A stretch of DNA of 64,000 nt, taken from Sipunculus nudus. Lineage: Eukaryota; Annelida; Sipuncula; Golfingiida; Sipunculidae. This document shows positions 54,444 to 63,159 of the stretch, one piece after another (the first letter of the stretch is position 1; each line of letters starts with the position of its first letter). Position numbers and translations under genes: made by a program. The notes under the pieces were generated by a model. The model ran no database searches. It saw nothing but the letters and a program-made list of their open reading frames with translations, and was not told the DNA's origin. The stretch spans positions 55,001 to 119,000 of the forward strand of contig JAPPUL010000079.1 of the NCBI GenBank assembly GCA_026874595.1. The letters run 5' to 3'.

Positions 54444-54683
54444 ATGCTATTAGATATATTAAATACAATAAGAGAGTTAATATCACGTTATTGGAAGCGA
54501 ATAGTATTAATGTGTTTGTTATTAGTAATAATACTGGTGCTTGCAATATCGTTGATGAAAAGACGTGAGATGGAAGTATCTCGCCAAGCGGCAGTAAAGG
54601 AACTTAATATGAAACACCTATATTACAAAGCGCTTGAAAGAACAGATACAGTAATTCCGCTAGTGCCTAAAGAAGATAGATAA
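54444..54683 (+). CDS. Small single-pass membrane protein, first gene of lpt-like cluster
   Basis: The 79-aa protein has one transmembrane helix (about 19-37, RIVLMCLLLVIILVLAISL) and a charged tail. It starts at ATG after AAGGGG. No family is recognised. Its place ahead of the OstA-lptB genes recalls LptC, which also has one N-terminal helix, but no beta-jellyroll domain is present. A 13-bp tandem repeat begins in its last codons. Confidence 0.6.
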   Translation: MLLDILNTIRELISRYWKRIVLMCLLLVIILVLAISLMKRREMEVSRQAAVKELNMKHLYYKALERTDTVIPLVPKEDR

Positions 54684-54720
54684 AGAAGATAGATAAAGAA
54701 GATAGATAAAGAAGATAGAT
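54669..54720. repeat. 13-bp x 4 perfect tandem repeat
   Basis: AAAGAAGATAGAT is repeated four times exactly. The first copy encodes the end of the 79-aa protein and its stop codon; the remaining copies are noncoding. Confidence 0.92.
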
Positions 54721-54779
54721 ATCAGAATGAATTAAATGAATTATAAGAGGAAAACAAAGAGAGTGTATAAGGAGAGGGG

Positions 54780-55892
54780 ATGTTGAGAAAAGTATTATTA
54801 AAAGTATTATTAATGGTTGTATTATTAGAGCTAGTACAATTTACAGGGATTTTCGATATAGTATATGGGTATAAATCGGAGTGGATAAAGCATGAAGTAA
54901 AACGGGGACAAACTCTAGTAATAGCGCCGAGGAAGGTAGGGCCTGGGAAGTGGAGAATAAGAAGTTATGATGCAAGTATACTAAGCCTTCTTGAAGATAT
55001 AAAAGAGCCATTTCAATCCTATATATTCAAAGCACTTGAAGCATCGAGGACGGAGGTGGTATTAGAGTATGAATATGATAGGAGTCAAGAGCACGAAAGA
55101 CATGAGATAGTGATAAGAGGGGCTGGTGGTGAAAAAGTGGCTAAAAGGACAGAGGAGAGGATGGGTGAGGGGAAGGTAAATGAGGGAGGTAGTGATGGTC
55201 AAAAGGTAGGAGGTTCTTATGTTGATAGGGGTTACTTCTTAAATGACGATAAGGCACATTATGACTACATAAAAAACTTATATAAATTAGGTTTGTATAA
55301 GTCGGCTTATAAAAACATAAAATATTATAAATCAAACTATAAGTTGTCAAAACTTTTAGTAGAAGTTTATTTGCTTGAAGCAGAGGTCTTAATAAGGTTA
55401 AAGAGGTACGAAGAGGCGATAAGATTATATGAGAAGATATTGGAGAGTCAAGAGAAGTTAGATGACAAAGTAAGATTATTATTCAGGCTTGGCAAGTTAT
55501 ATAAAGATAGTGTAAATTATAAGAAGGCAAAAACGACCTATGCAAATATATTAACCTTAACAAATGAGTTAGAAGAGAAACAAAGAGCAAAAGTATTGTT
55601 GGGGAAAATTTCTTTTGCAGAAGGTAATTACAAGGATGCAATAAAACATTTTGAAGGGTTGCTGCTGGAGGAAGGTTTTGATGAGGCTGAAGATGCAAAA
55701 GGATATAAGTTAAAAGAAATAGTACTTTATATTCTATTTGAATGTTATTATAAGAAGGCGAGTATAAAGGATTATTATAATAGTTATAAATATTTGATGA
55801 TGCTATATAAAGAGTATCCACATGGTGTTTACACAAAGATAACAAAAGCAAAAAGAAAATACCTAGAAGAGAATTTTGTAAATTACTATTAA
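54780..55892 (+). CDS. Exported TPR protein upstream of OstA gene
   Basis: The 370-aa protein has a signal-like N-terminus (LLKVLLMVVLLELVQFTGIFDIVYG) and a beta-rich ~90-residue domain (HEVKRGQTLVIAPRKVGPGKWRIRSYDASIL, then TEVVLEYEYD). A low-complexity charged linker precedes at least four TPR units (YKLGLYKSAYKNIKYYKS, RLKRYEEAIRLYEKILE, YKKAKTTYANILTL, EGNYKDAIKHFEGLL). It is likely periplasmic. Its place next to OstA and lptB suggests a role in envelope lipid transport or assembly. This is inferred from context only. Confidence 0.78.
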   Translation: MLRKVLLKVLLMVVLLELVQFTGIFDIVYGYKSEWIKHEVKRGQTLVIAPRKVGPGKWRIRSYDASILSLLEDIKEPFQSYIFKALEASRTEVVLEYEYDRSQEHERHEIVIRGAGGEKVAKRTEERMGEGKVNEGGSDGQKVGGSYVDRGYFLNDDKAHYDYIKNLYKLGLYKSAYKNIKYYKSNYKLSKLLVEVYLLEAEVLIRLKRYEEAIRLYEKILESQEKLDDKVRLLFRLGKLYKDSVNYKKAKTTYANILTLTNELEEKQRAKVLLGKISFAEGNYKDAIKHFEGLLLEEGFDEAEDAKGYKLKEIVLYILFECYYKKASIKDYYNSYKYLMMLYKEYPHGVYTKITKAKRKYLEENFVNYY

Positions 55893-55942
55893 AAAAAACT
55901 ACTACTATTAAAAATATTAGAAAAAAGAGCATAATAGGAACG

Positions 55943-58540
55943 ATGCAAAAACTAATAATAACAATATATATATTATTTATTAGCGTAGGAGTTGTTGTAG
56001 GACGTGATGTAGATACGGTTATAATAGATGCAGGAAAGAAGATCTACCACGGAGAAGGGAAGTATTGGGATTTAATAGGCAAGCCTAAAGTCCAGAATGG
56101 GAATGATTTACTTAATGCACGAATAATTAAATATTATGTAGATGAGAAGCGTGTAGAGGGGAGGGGTAAGGTAAGATTATTTGATTACGATGAGGGGATT
56201 GAAGTATTTGGTAATATATTTAATTATTTTGTAAATACAAAGAATGCCCGCCTAGTTGGAAATACAAAATTAATAGGTTTAAAGGATAATATAACACTAA
56301 AAGGAGGAATACTTGAACGAATAGGTACGAATAAATATGTAGCAAGAGAAGATGTAAGAATAACGGCAGGGGAAGAGGGTACAAATGCTAATGCAGGAGT
56401 TGTAACGTATAATATAAAGTTACGAGAGATACTGCTTGAAGATGGGCCTGTAATACATGAGAAGGGCAAGGCATATAAGGCAAATCGGATAAAGATACTA
56501 CTAAATGAAAAAGATATAATACTAGATGGGAATGCAAAAATAGAAGATGGTAATCGCCACATAAGAGCAAATCATATAAGATATAATTACGGAGAGACGA
56601 AGAAAGCGTTATTGAAGGGAGAAACAAAGATAGAAGAGTTATCGTCTAAGGGCTCACTGCTTAATGGGAAGCCTTACAAAGTGCTTCAAGCAGGTAAGAT
56701 AACATATTATAATACGGAGCCAGCGCGTGCGATATTAGAATACAAGCCAGTGGTTTATGAATATTATATTAGAAAAGAGGAGAGTAAAGATAAAGTAGAA
56801 AGATTTAGTAAGAAAGGAGCTGATAAACTATTCTACGGAGTTTATAAGCGGACAGGCCGAGCGAGCTTAATAAAGTATAAGTTAAAAGAAGAGTCAACAG
56901 AATATGCCTTAATTGGGAATGCACAAGTAAATGATTATGAGAGTGCAGCTTTTGCGGATAGGATAGACTATAAGGAAGGTGGTGGTATTAGGGTGGGGGT
57001 TATGAGAGGGTCTGCAGTATTTTACATATTAGATGTAGATGAAAAAGATATCCGTAATAAAATAAAGATAAAAGGGAAAGCGAAGGTAATAAAATATTAT
57101 CCAGACAAAGAGATAGTAAATCTTGAAGGGAATGCGAGGGTGGAGCAGAGAGGAGATAGGTCTTTGAGTGCGGGATATATAAGTTATAATTTAAAGACAG
57201 AAGAGGGGCATGCAAAAGATAAAATCAAGTTAAGGGAAGGAGATACAGAGAGTGGAGGACAGAAGCTTGAATTTAGCGGGAATAGCAAATTAATATTAGA
57301 AGGTGGTTCATATTATAAGGCAAAAGATTTTAAGGCCAGTGCAAACTATCTAGAATACGATGATGAGAAAGGAGAGGCGTTATTAATAGGGGAAGGCAAG
57401 ATATTGGATTCAAAAAACAAAGCATCTGGAGATAAGATAGAGTATAAGAGGCTTGGAGGTAAGGGGCAGACAAAAGATAAGGTAATAAAGATAAGTGGGA
57501 GTGGCAAGATAGAGGGCAAGGGGCTTAAAGGGAGTGGAGAAAAGATATATTATAAAACACAAGGTAATAAAGAAGTATTGAATTTGTATAATAATGGTAT
57601 CCTAGAAAGAGAAGATAGTACAGGGTATGCACAAGAGATAATCTATTATAACATACCAAAAAGAGAGAGTAAGGAAGACGATGAGAAAGTGATTTTAAAA
57701 GGAGGAGTAAGGATTGTAGAACCTGATGTAACAGTGGAGGGAGATGAGATAGAAGTATATACATATGCAAATAATCCAGAATATAGTGATAGACTCTTGG
57801 TAAAGGGAAACTCTCATATAATGAACAGGAATGACTATAAGCAATCTTATGCGGATAAGGTTTTGTATACAAAAGATAGACAAGGTAATGAGGAGTTCAT
57901 ACTAGATGGTAATAGTGAGCTTGTGGATGAGAAGTTAACTGGTTTTGCAGATAAGATAATATTTAGACCATCAGTAGGAGATGGGGATAAAGAAAAGTAT
58001 ATAATGATTGGAGAGCCTTATATTCAGTTAGAAGATAGTATAATATCTGGACGGAGGATAGAGATAGAGCTTGATGGAGATGAGACAGAAATAGAGGTAA
58101 GAGAGGATGGGCAATATATAAATACTCTTAGACGAATAAAGATATTCGCAGATGTTATAAGCTATAAAGTAAATGAGGAGATAATGCAGGCACGAGGCAA
58201 GGCAGTGTATAAGGATAGGGATCAAGAGCTAACGTTTTTTGCAGATAGGATAATTAGGTATGGCAAAAAAAGAGAATCTGTAGCCTTAAATAATCTAAAG
58301 ATAGTACAGGGGAAGAAGAACTTGTATGGGAATCAGGGTAAATATTATGAGGAAAAAGAGATATTAGAAATATTAAACGATGCAAGTGTAGTAGAGGAAT
58401 CAAGTTACATATCAGGAGACAAGATAATATTGAATGCAAAGACAAAAGAGATAGTCATATTAGGTAGGCGGGAAGGCGGTGTAAAGATAGTAGGAGAAGG
58501 TGATAATAGCGATAATAGCAAGGATACTAAGAAAGAATAG
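55943..58540 (+). CDS. Giant OstA/LptA-like repeat protein
   Basis: The 865-aa exported protein (signal LIITIYILFISVGVVVGRD) is built of at least a dozen short beta units of the OstA/LptA type, such as IILDGNAKIEDGNRHIRANHIRYN, shown here by IILDGNAKIEDGNRHI, and IVNLEGNARVEQRGD, LIGEGKILDSKNKASGDKI and FILDGNSELVDEKLTGFADKI. Typical LptA has about 150-185 aa, so this could form a much longer beta-jellyroll rod. No C-terminal LptD barrel is present. lptB follows 2 nt later. The likely role is an LPS or lipid bridge across the periplasm. Confidence 0.85.
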   Translation: MQKLIITIYILFISVGVVVGRDVDTVIIDAGKKIYHGEGKYWDLIGKPKVQNGNDLLNARIIKYYVDEKRVEGRGKVRLFDYDEGIEVFGNIFNYFVNTKNARLVGNTKLIGLKDNITLKGGILERIGTNKYVAREDVRITAGEEGTNANAGVVTYNIKLREILLEDGPVIHEKGKAYKANRIKILLNEKDIILDGNAKIEDGNRHIRANHIRYNYGETKKALLKGETKIEELSSKGSLLNGKPYKVLQAGKITYYNTEPARAILEYKPVVYEYYIRKEESKDKVERFSKKGADKLFYGVYKRTGRASLIKYKLKEESTEYALIGNAQVNDYESAAFADRIDYKEGGGIRVGVMRGSAVFYILDVDEKDIRNKIKIKGKAKVIKYYPDKEIVNLEGNARVEQRGDRSLSAGYISYNLKTEEGHAKDKIKLREGDTESGGQKLEFSGNSKLILEGGSYYKAKDFKASANYLEYDDEKGEALLIGEGKILDSKNKASGDKIEYKRLGGKGQTKDKVIKISGSGKIEGKGLKGSGEKIYYKTQGNKEVLNLYNNGILEREDSTGYAQEIIYYNIPKRESKEDDEKVILKGGVRIVEPDVTVEGDEIEVYTYANNPEYSDRLLVKGNSHIMNRNDYKQSYADKVLYTKDRQGNEEFILDGNSELVDEKLTGFADKIIFRPSVGDGDKEKYIMIGEPYIQLEDSIISGRRIEIELDGDETEIEVREDGQYINTLRRIKIFADVISYKVNEEIMQARGKAVYKDRDQELTFFADRIIRYGKKRESVALNNLKIVQGKKNLYGNQGKYYEEKEILEILNDASVVEESSYISGDKIILNAKTKEIVILGRREGGVKIVGEGDNSDNSKDTKKE

Positions 58541-58542
58541 GT

Positions 58543-59268
58543 ATGCCATTACTTGAGATTCATAACGTAGGAAAATCATATAAAAAGCGAGAAGTAGTTA
58601 AGGATGTTTCTTTTCATGTAAAAGACCAAGAGGTAATCGGGCTTCTGGGTCCAAATGGAGCAGGTAAGACGACAACATTTTACATGGTTGTGGGACTAGT
58701 CTTACCAAATAGGGGAGAGATTACTCTGGACAAAAAAGATATAACAAGATACCCGATGTACAAGCGGGCGAAACTGGGGATAGGGTATTTGGCGCAGGAG
58801 TCATCGGTATTCCGAAAACTTAGTGTAGAAGAGAACATAATGGCTATATTGGAAATACAAAAATTAAGCAAGAGTGAAAAGAAGGAGAAATTGGAAAAGC
58901 TACTTGAAGAGTTTTCTATAGTACATATACGAAAAGCGTATGGCTTTCAATTATCAGGAGGAGAGAGAAGACGTACAGAGATAGCACGTGCTTTGGCATC
59001 GGATCCATTATTTTTGTTATTGGATGAGCCATTTGCGGGGGTAGATCCAATTGCGGTTGAGGAGATACAAAAGATAATAATTCAACTAAAACATAAAGAA
59101 AAGATAGGGGTATTGATAACAGATCATAATGCACGTGAGATTTTGAATATAACAGATAGGTCATATATCTTGGCAGATGGAAAGATACAATTTCATGGTA
59201 CTCCAAAAGAGCTAGCTTACAATGAACAGGTAAAAAAGATCTATTTAGGAGATAAATTCACATTGTAG
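58543..59268 (+). CDS. lptB: LPS export ABC transporter ATP-binding protein
   Basis: The 241-aa ATPase has Walker A GPNGAGKT, signature LSGGERRRTEIARAL, Walker B LFLLLDEPFAGVDP and the switch histidine in LITDHNAREIL. RRRTEIARAL and AGVDPIAV are characteristic of LptB rather than amino-acid importers. With LptFG (not in this window) it extracts LPS from the inner membrane. It starts 2 nt after the OstA stop, indicating tight coupling. Confidence 0.94.
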   Translation: MPLLEIHNVGKSYKKREVVKDVSFHVKDQEVIGLLGPNGAGKTTTFYMVVGLVLPNRGEITLDKKDITRYPMYKRAKLGIGYLAQESSVFRKLSVEENIMAILEIQKLSKSEKKEKLEKLLEEFSIVHIRKAYGFQLSGGERRRTEIARALASDPLFLLLDEPFAGVDPIAVEEIQKIIIQLKHKEKIGVLITDHNAREILNITDRSYILADGKIQFHGTPKELAYNEQVKKIYLGDKFTL

Positions 59269-59320
59269 CATAAGTGGAGGATAAGAGGTTAATAAACTTA
59301 AGCAAGGGTTATAAAATTGA

Positions 59321-59349
59321 TTGCTTTTAAAAAGTAAAAATGATATACT
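59321..59349 (+). promoter_or_regulatory. Extended -10 sigma-70 promoter for rpoN
   Basis: TTGCTT (59321-59326), a 17-nt spacer and TATACT (59344-59349) preceded by TGA form a strong housekeeping promoter in the lptB-rpoN gap, so rpoN can be expressed separately. The transcript would have a leader of about 107 nt, including a small GAGCAC/GTGCT hairpin near 59385-59400. Confidence 0.6.
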
Positions 59350-59462
59350 TTGGATATGGGAGTTAGAAAAGCAGGGAGCAAATGAGAGCACAAAAGGTGC
59401 TGGTTAAAGAATTAAGTTATAGAATATATATTGAGTATAACTAGAAATATATAAAGATAAAA

Positions 59463-60932
59463 ATGAAAAAGATGCATCTAGGTCTACAACAAAGCCAAAA
59501 GCAGATATTATCGCCTCAGCTACAGCAAGGGATAAAGCTACTACAAATGTCAAGTTTAGAGCTTGCAGGAGTACTTGAGCAAGAGCTATCTCAAAATCCG
59601 TTTTTAGAAGAAGGTGTAAATGAGCAAGAAGTAGGAGAAGGAGAAGGAGTAGAGGAAATAAGTGGTCTAGAAAGAGGGGAAGATATTTCAAAAGAAGAAT
59701 CTTTATTAGGCGAAGAAGTTAAAGGAGAGGGTGCAAGAGGCGAGCTGGTTGATGTTGAGTTATTTGAACAGACAAGTGACAGTGGTTATTATAGCAGAAA
59801 AAATAGTACTAACCCCAAAGAAGAAATCTTCAATCAAGAATATATAAAAAGCGAGCGAACAGAAGAGCGGCTTTCCGAATATTTATTAACGCAGTTAAGA
59901 TTTGTAAAAGGGCTAACGGAGCGAGAATACTTTATAGGGGAAGTGATAATATCGTCGTTAAACGATGATGGTTATTTATTAGTAAGCGTAGAAAGCCTAT
60001 CAAAATCTCTTAATGAAAGAAAAGAAGTTATAGAAGGAGTAATAAAGAAGATACAAACCTTTGAGCCAGCAGGGGTATGCGGGCGTAATTTGGCTGAAGT
60101 ATTGTTGATACAATTAGAGGGTAAGGGAGAGAGGAGAGAATTCATAATAAGTTTAGTAAAAAACGATCTACATTTGCTTGAAAAGAAGCGCTATAAAGAA
60201 TTGTCAATAAAGTATGGAGTATCCCAAAAAGAGTTAGACGAAGCCTCGACTATAATAGGAACGCTTGAACCGATACCTGGGAGGGGATTTTATAGTGAGC
60301 AGACAAAATATATAAGCCCGGATGTAAAGATAGAGCACTCAAGTAAAGATATAGGTGGAGGATATATAATAACTCTAAACGATGGATATACGCCAAACAT
60401 ACGGATAAATGTAGAATATAAAAGTTTACTAAATAGCAAAGATTTAAATGTAGATACAAAAAGTTATTTCAAGGAAAAGTATAATGAGGCAAAATTCTTA
60501 ATAACAAGTATAGAGAAGAGAAAAGAGACTATGCTTAAGGTGATGGAACAGCTTGTAATTTTGCAGGACGATTTTTTAAAGAAAGGAGCAATGTATTTAA
60601 GACCCCTAGTATTGAAAGACATAGCAGAAAGAATAAATATGCATGAATCAACGGTAAGTCGCGTTGTGTCAAATAAGTATGTTGAAACTCCTTGGGGTAT
60701 ATATGAGTTAAAATACTTGTTTTCAGGAGGGATAGGAAAGGGAAGTAATATAATATCAAGCCGTAGTATAAAAGAAGTGATAAAAGGGATTATAGCGAAT
60801 GAAGGGACAAAAGAGAGTTTAAGTGATCAAAAGATAGCAGAGATTTTGAAGAAACAAGGTATAGAGATAGCACGTCGGACGGTTTCAAAATATAGAAAGA
60901 AGTTAAAGATAGAATCATCGTATAATAGGTAG
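59463..60932 (+). CDS. rpoN: RNA polymerase sigma-54 factor
   Basis: The 489-aa sigma-54 has the Gln/Leu-rich activator-interacting region I (LQQSQKQILSPQLQQGIKLLQMSSLEL), an acidic region II, and the core-binding domain (PAGVCGRNLAEVLLIQLE). The HTH has MHESTVSRVVSNKYVETPWG and the C-terminal RpoN box is ARRTVSKYRKK, which contacts the -24 element. It depends on activators such as the NtrC-type regulator at 49045-50424. hpf and ptsN follow, the order seen in many diderm bacteria. Confidence 0.96.
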   Translation: MKKMHLGLQQSQKQILSPQLQQGIKLLQMSSLELAGVLEQELSQNPFLEEGVNEQEVGEGEGVEEISGLERGEDISKEESLLGEEVKGEGARGELVDVELFEQTSDSGYYSRKNSTNPKEEIFNQEYIKSERTEERLSEYLLTQLRFVKGLTEREYFIGEVIISSLNDDGYLLVSVESLSKSLNERKEVIEGVIKKIQTFEPAGVCGRNLAEVLLIQLEGKGERREFIISLVKNDLHLLEKKRYKELSIKYGVSQKELDEASTIIGTLEPIPGRGFYSEQTKYISPDVKIEHSSKDIGGGYIITLNDGYTPNIRINVEYKSLLNSKDLNVDTKSYFKEKYNEAKFLITSIEKRKETMLKVMEQLVILQDDFLKKGAMYLRPLVLKDIAERINMHESTVSRVVSNKYVETPWGIYELKYLFSGGIGKGSNIISSRSIKEVIKGIIANEGTKESLSDQKIAEILKKQGIEIARRTVSKYRKKLKIESSYNR

Positions 60933-60994
60933 AAATTATAAAAGGGAAGCTAATAAGGCTTAAAAAGAAATAAAAACAAATAAGGAGGGGTTAT

Positions 60995-61774
60995 ATGAAC
61001 ATATCGATAACAGGTAGACATTTGGAAGTGACAGAAGGGCTTAAAGAATATGTAAAAAAGAAAGTGAGTAAGTTAAAATATTATTTTGAACACATACTAA
61101 ACGTGCACTTAATATTAGAAATAGAAAAGCTTGAGCATAAAGCAGAAGTAACATTACAATCGGATGAAAAGATATTCGTATGTGAAGTTAATACCCATGA
61201 CATGTATAATTCGCTGGACATATTATTTGTAAAACTTGAGAGACAGATAGTAAGGAATAAAGAAAAGTATAAGCAAAGGAAGGGTAGGGGTGGAGGCCGA
61301 GAATTATTATCTGAGATAGGAGATGTTGAGTTTGTAGGAGTTAGAGAAGAAGAAGAGGGAGTAAAGATAACAAAGGTAAAGGAAGTTCCCGCAAAGCCAA
61401 AACGAGCAGTTGAGGCACTACTTCAGCTTGGGTTAAACAGGCATAAATTTGAAATATTTAATAATGAAGATAAAAAGGGATTTCATGAAAGTATAGCTTT
61501 AATGGAAAAAGATAATACTTATTCTTTGATAGAGAGGCGGAATGGTAGATGGGAAAGAAAAAATGTTAAATTGGAAGGAGAAAAGATGGAGTATGTAGGA
61601 ACAAGTATATACGAGATAGAGGAACTAGATATAAAAAGAGCAATAGATAAAGTGTTAGAAAATCCAGTAGGCTATGTTATATTTAATGATCCTACAGAAT
61701 ACGGACTTAGTATAATATACACAAGAAGTAATAAAAGTCTAGCATTAATAACATCTGGTGGCGGGGTGAATTGA
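60995..61774 (+). CDS. hpf: Ribosome hibernation promoting factor, long form with duplicated C-terminal module
   Basis: The 259-aa protein has the S30AE/HPF N-terminal domain (1-95: ISITGRHLEVTEGLKEYVKKKVSKL, KAEVTLQSDEKIFVCEV). Two C-terminal dimerisation-type modules appear to follow. The first is about 130-180 (KPKRAVEALLQLGLNRHKFEIFNNE through TYSLIE). The second is about 207-253 (KRAIDKVLENPVGYVIFNDP through SLALI). Ordinary long HPFs of about 180-190 aa have one. Long HPF joins 70S ribosomes into 100S dimers in resting cells. A strong AAGGAGGGG site precedes the ATG. ptsN overlaps its stop. Confidence 0.9.
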   Translation: MNISITGRHLEVTEGLKEYVKKKVSKLKYYFEHILNVHLILEIEKLEHKAEVTLQSDEKIFVCEVNTHDMYNSLDILFVKLERQIVRNKEKYKQRKGRGGGRELLSEIGDVEFVGVREEEEGVKITKVKEVPAKPKRAVEALLQLGLNRHKFEIFNNEDKKGFHESIALMEKDNTYSLIERRNGRWERKNVKLEGEKMEYVGTSIYEIEELDIKRAIDKVLENPVGYVIFNDPTEYGLSIIYTRSNKSLALITSGGGVN

Positions 61775-62244
61775 AGATAACAGATGTATTAATACCAGAA
61801 GCAATATCAGTTAACCTATCAAGCAAGACAAAAGATGAGGTTATAGAAGAGCTTGTTATGATGCTTTTTGTTTGTGCTCAGGGTTTATCAGATAAAGTTG
61901 CTAAAGATAAGCTAAGGACGGCAATATTAGAACGAGAAAGCTTATCTAGTACGGGGATGAGTAATGGTCTTGCTATTCCGCACGCAAAAATTAGTGGAAT
62001 AGATAGAATATTAATAGGAGTTGGAATATCTAAACAAGGTGTAGATTTTAATTCAGTAGACAAAGAAGTTGCTAAGATATTCTTTATACTGATATCCCCT
62101 AAGGAAGCAGGAGCAGATCACGTAAAAGTGCTGGCACAAATAACACGTATTCTAAGAAAAGAAGAGGCAAGACAAGCTTTACTTGCATGTAATTCTAAAG
62201 AAGAGATTATAGCCTTTATAAGCCAAAGAGAAGTACTTGTTTAG
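61771..62244 (+). CDS. ptsN: PTS IIA-like nitrogen-regulatory protein
   Basis: The 157-aa EIIA-Ntr/fructose-type domain has the phospho-acceptor His71 in SNGLAIPHAK. ERESLSSTGM, VGISKQGVDFNSVD and ISPKEAGADHVKVLAQI match the family. It takes phosphate from the PTS-Ntr system and regulates targets rather than transporting sugar. The start is TTG overlapping the hpf stop codon (TTGA), so translation is coupled. Confidence 0.93.
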   Translation: MKITDVLIPEAISVNLSSKTKDEVIEELVMMLFVCAQGLSDKVAKDKLRTAILERESLSSTGMSNGLAIPHAKISGIDRILIGVGISKQGVDFNSVDKEVAKIFFILISPKEAGADHVKVLAQITRILRKEEARQALLACNSKEEIIAFISQREVLV

Positions 62245-62273
62245 AAGTAACTAATAGGTAACTAATACATGAA

Positions 62274-63140
62274 TTAATCAATATCTACAATATCTACAAT
62301 TTCATTATCTATTAATCTTGTGTTGCCTATATATACTGCAACTGCAATTAGTATCTGCGGTGATGATATTAGATCATAAACTTCTTTTAGATCAGTTGTA
62401 CTTACGATAGAAATATATTCTATTCTAGTTATTTTTTTTAAGGAAAGAGTAGAATGTATAATATTCTTTATGGTATCTACCTCTCTAATACCTTTTTTAA
62501 TAGCGTTTTTACCAGCCAATATGCTTTTATAGATTATAGGTGCTAAATCAAGCTCTTTTTTGGTTAAATTTTTATTACGTGAACTTAATGCAAGTCCTCT
62601 ATTATCCCGTACTATTGGCAGAATCCTTATATCAAGTCCTAAATTCAAGTCCTCAACAAGTGTTTTAATTATTATAGCCTGTTGATAATCCTTTTGCCCA
62701 AAATATGCAACTTTTGGTTTTACTATATTAAAAAGTTTTAAACATATAACGCATACTCCCTCAAAATGTCCTTTACGATATGCACCACACAAGTTATTAT
62801 CTAATTCTTTGACCCGTACATCTGTAAGAAAATCCCCTTGCGGATACATCTGTTTTGCTGAGGGATTAAATAAATATTGTACTCCTAGTCTCTTTAACTT
62901 TTGGATATCATTCTCAAGCTCTATAGGATAACTTTCAAAATCTTGACTTGAATTAAACTGTTTTGGATTTACAAATATACTCACTAGCGTTTTAGCGTTT
63001 TCTTTTTTACTTTCTCGTATTAGTGAGATGTGTCCTTCGTGTAAGGCACCCATCGTCGGAACAAAACCTATATCTATACCTGATGCAAGCATTTCTAAAG
63101 ATATTTTGTGCATAATCGAAACACTTTTTATTATCTGCAT
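62274..63140 (-). CDS. panC: Pantothenate synthetase
   Basis: The 288-aa enzyme joins pantoate and beta-alanine using ATP. It has the nucleotide-binding VPTMGALHEGHISLIRESK, FVNPKQFNSSQDFESYP, YFGQKDYQQAIIIKTLVEDL, the KMSKS-like loop region LALSSRNKNL, and a C-terminal domain. Its C-terminus (VDIVDID) lies in a 9-bp repeat. It is convergent with ptsN and lies 19 nt after mqnC on the same strand. Confidence 0.95.
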   Translation of the reverse strand: MQIIKSVSIMHKISLEMLASGIDIGFVPTMGALHEGHISLIRESKKENAKTLVSIFVNPKQFNSSQDFESYPIELENDIQKLKRLGVQYLFNPSAKQMYPQGDFLTDVRVKELDNNLCGAYRKGHFEGVCVICLKLFNIVKPKVAYFGQKDYQQAIIIKTLVEDLNLGLDIRILPIVRDNRGLALSSRNKNLTKKELDLAPIIYKSILAGKNAIKKGIREVDTIKNIIHSTLSLKKITRIEYISIVSTTDLKEVYDLISSPQILIAVAVYIGNTRLIDNEIVDIVDID

Positions 63141-63159
63141 AACTCTATATTAGGTATAT

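Noticed and set aside
52264-54720. CRISPR array suggested by the repeated 12-13 bp units
   Set aside because: The units are directly adjacent with no spacers and no cas genes are present; these are simple tandem repeats.
59385-59400. Small regulatory RNA in the rpoN leader
   Set aside because: Only a five-base stem (AGCAC/GTGCT) is visible, with no terminator before rpoN; it is more simply part of the rpoN leader.
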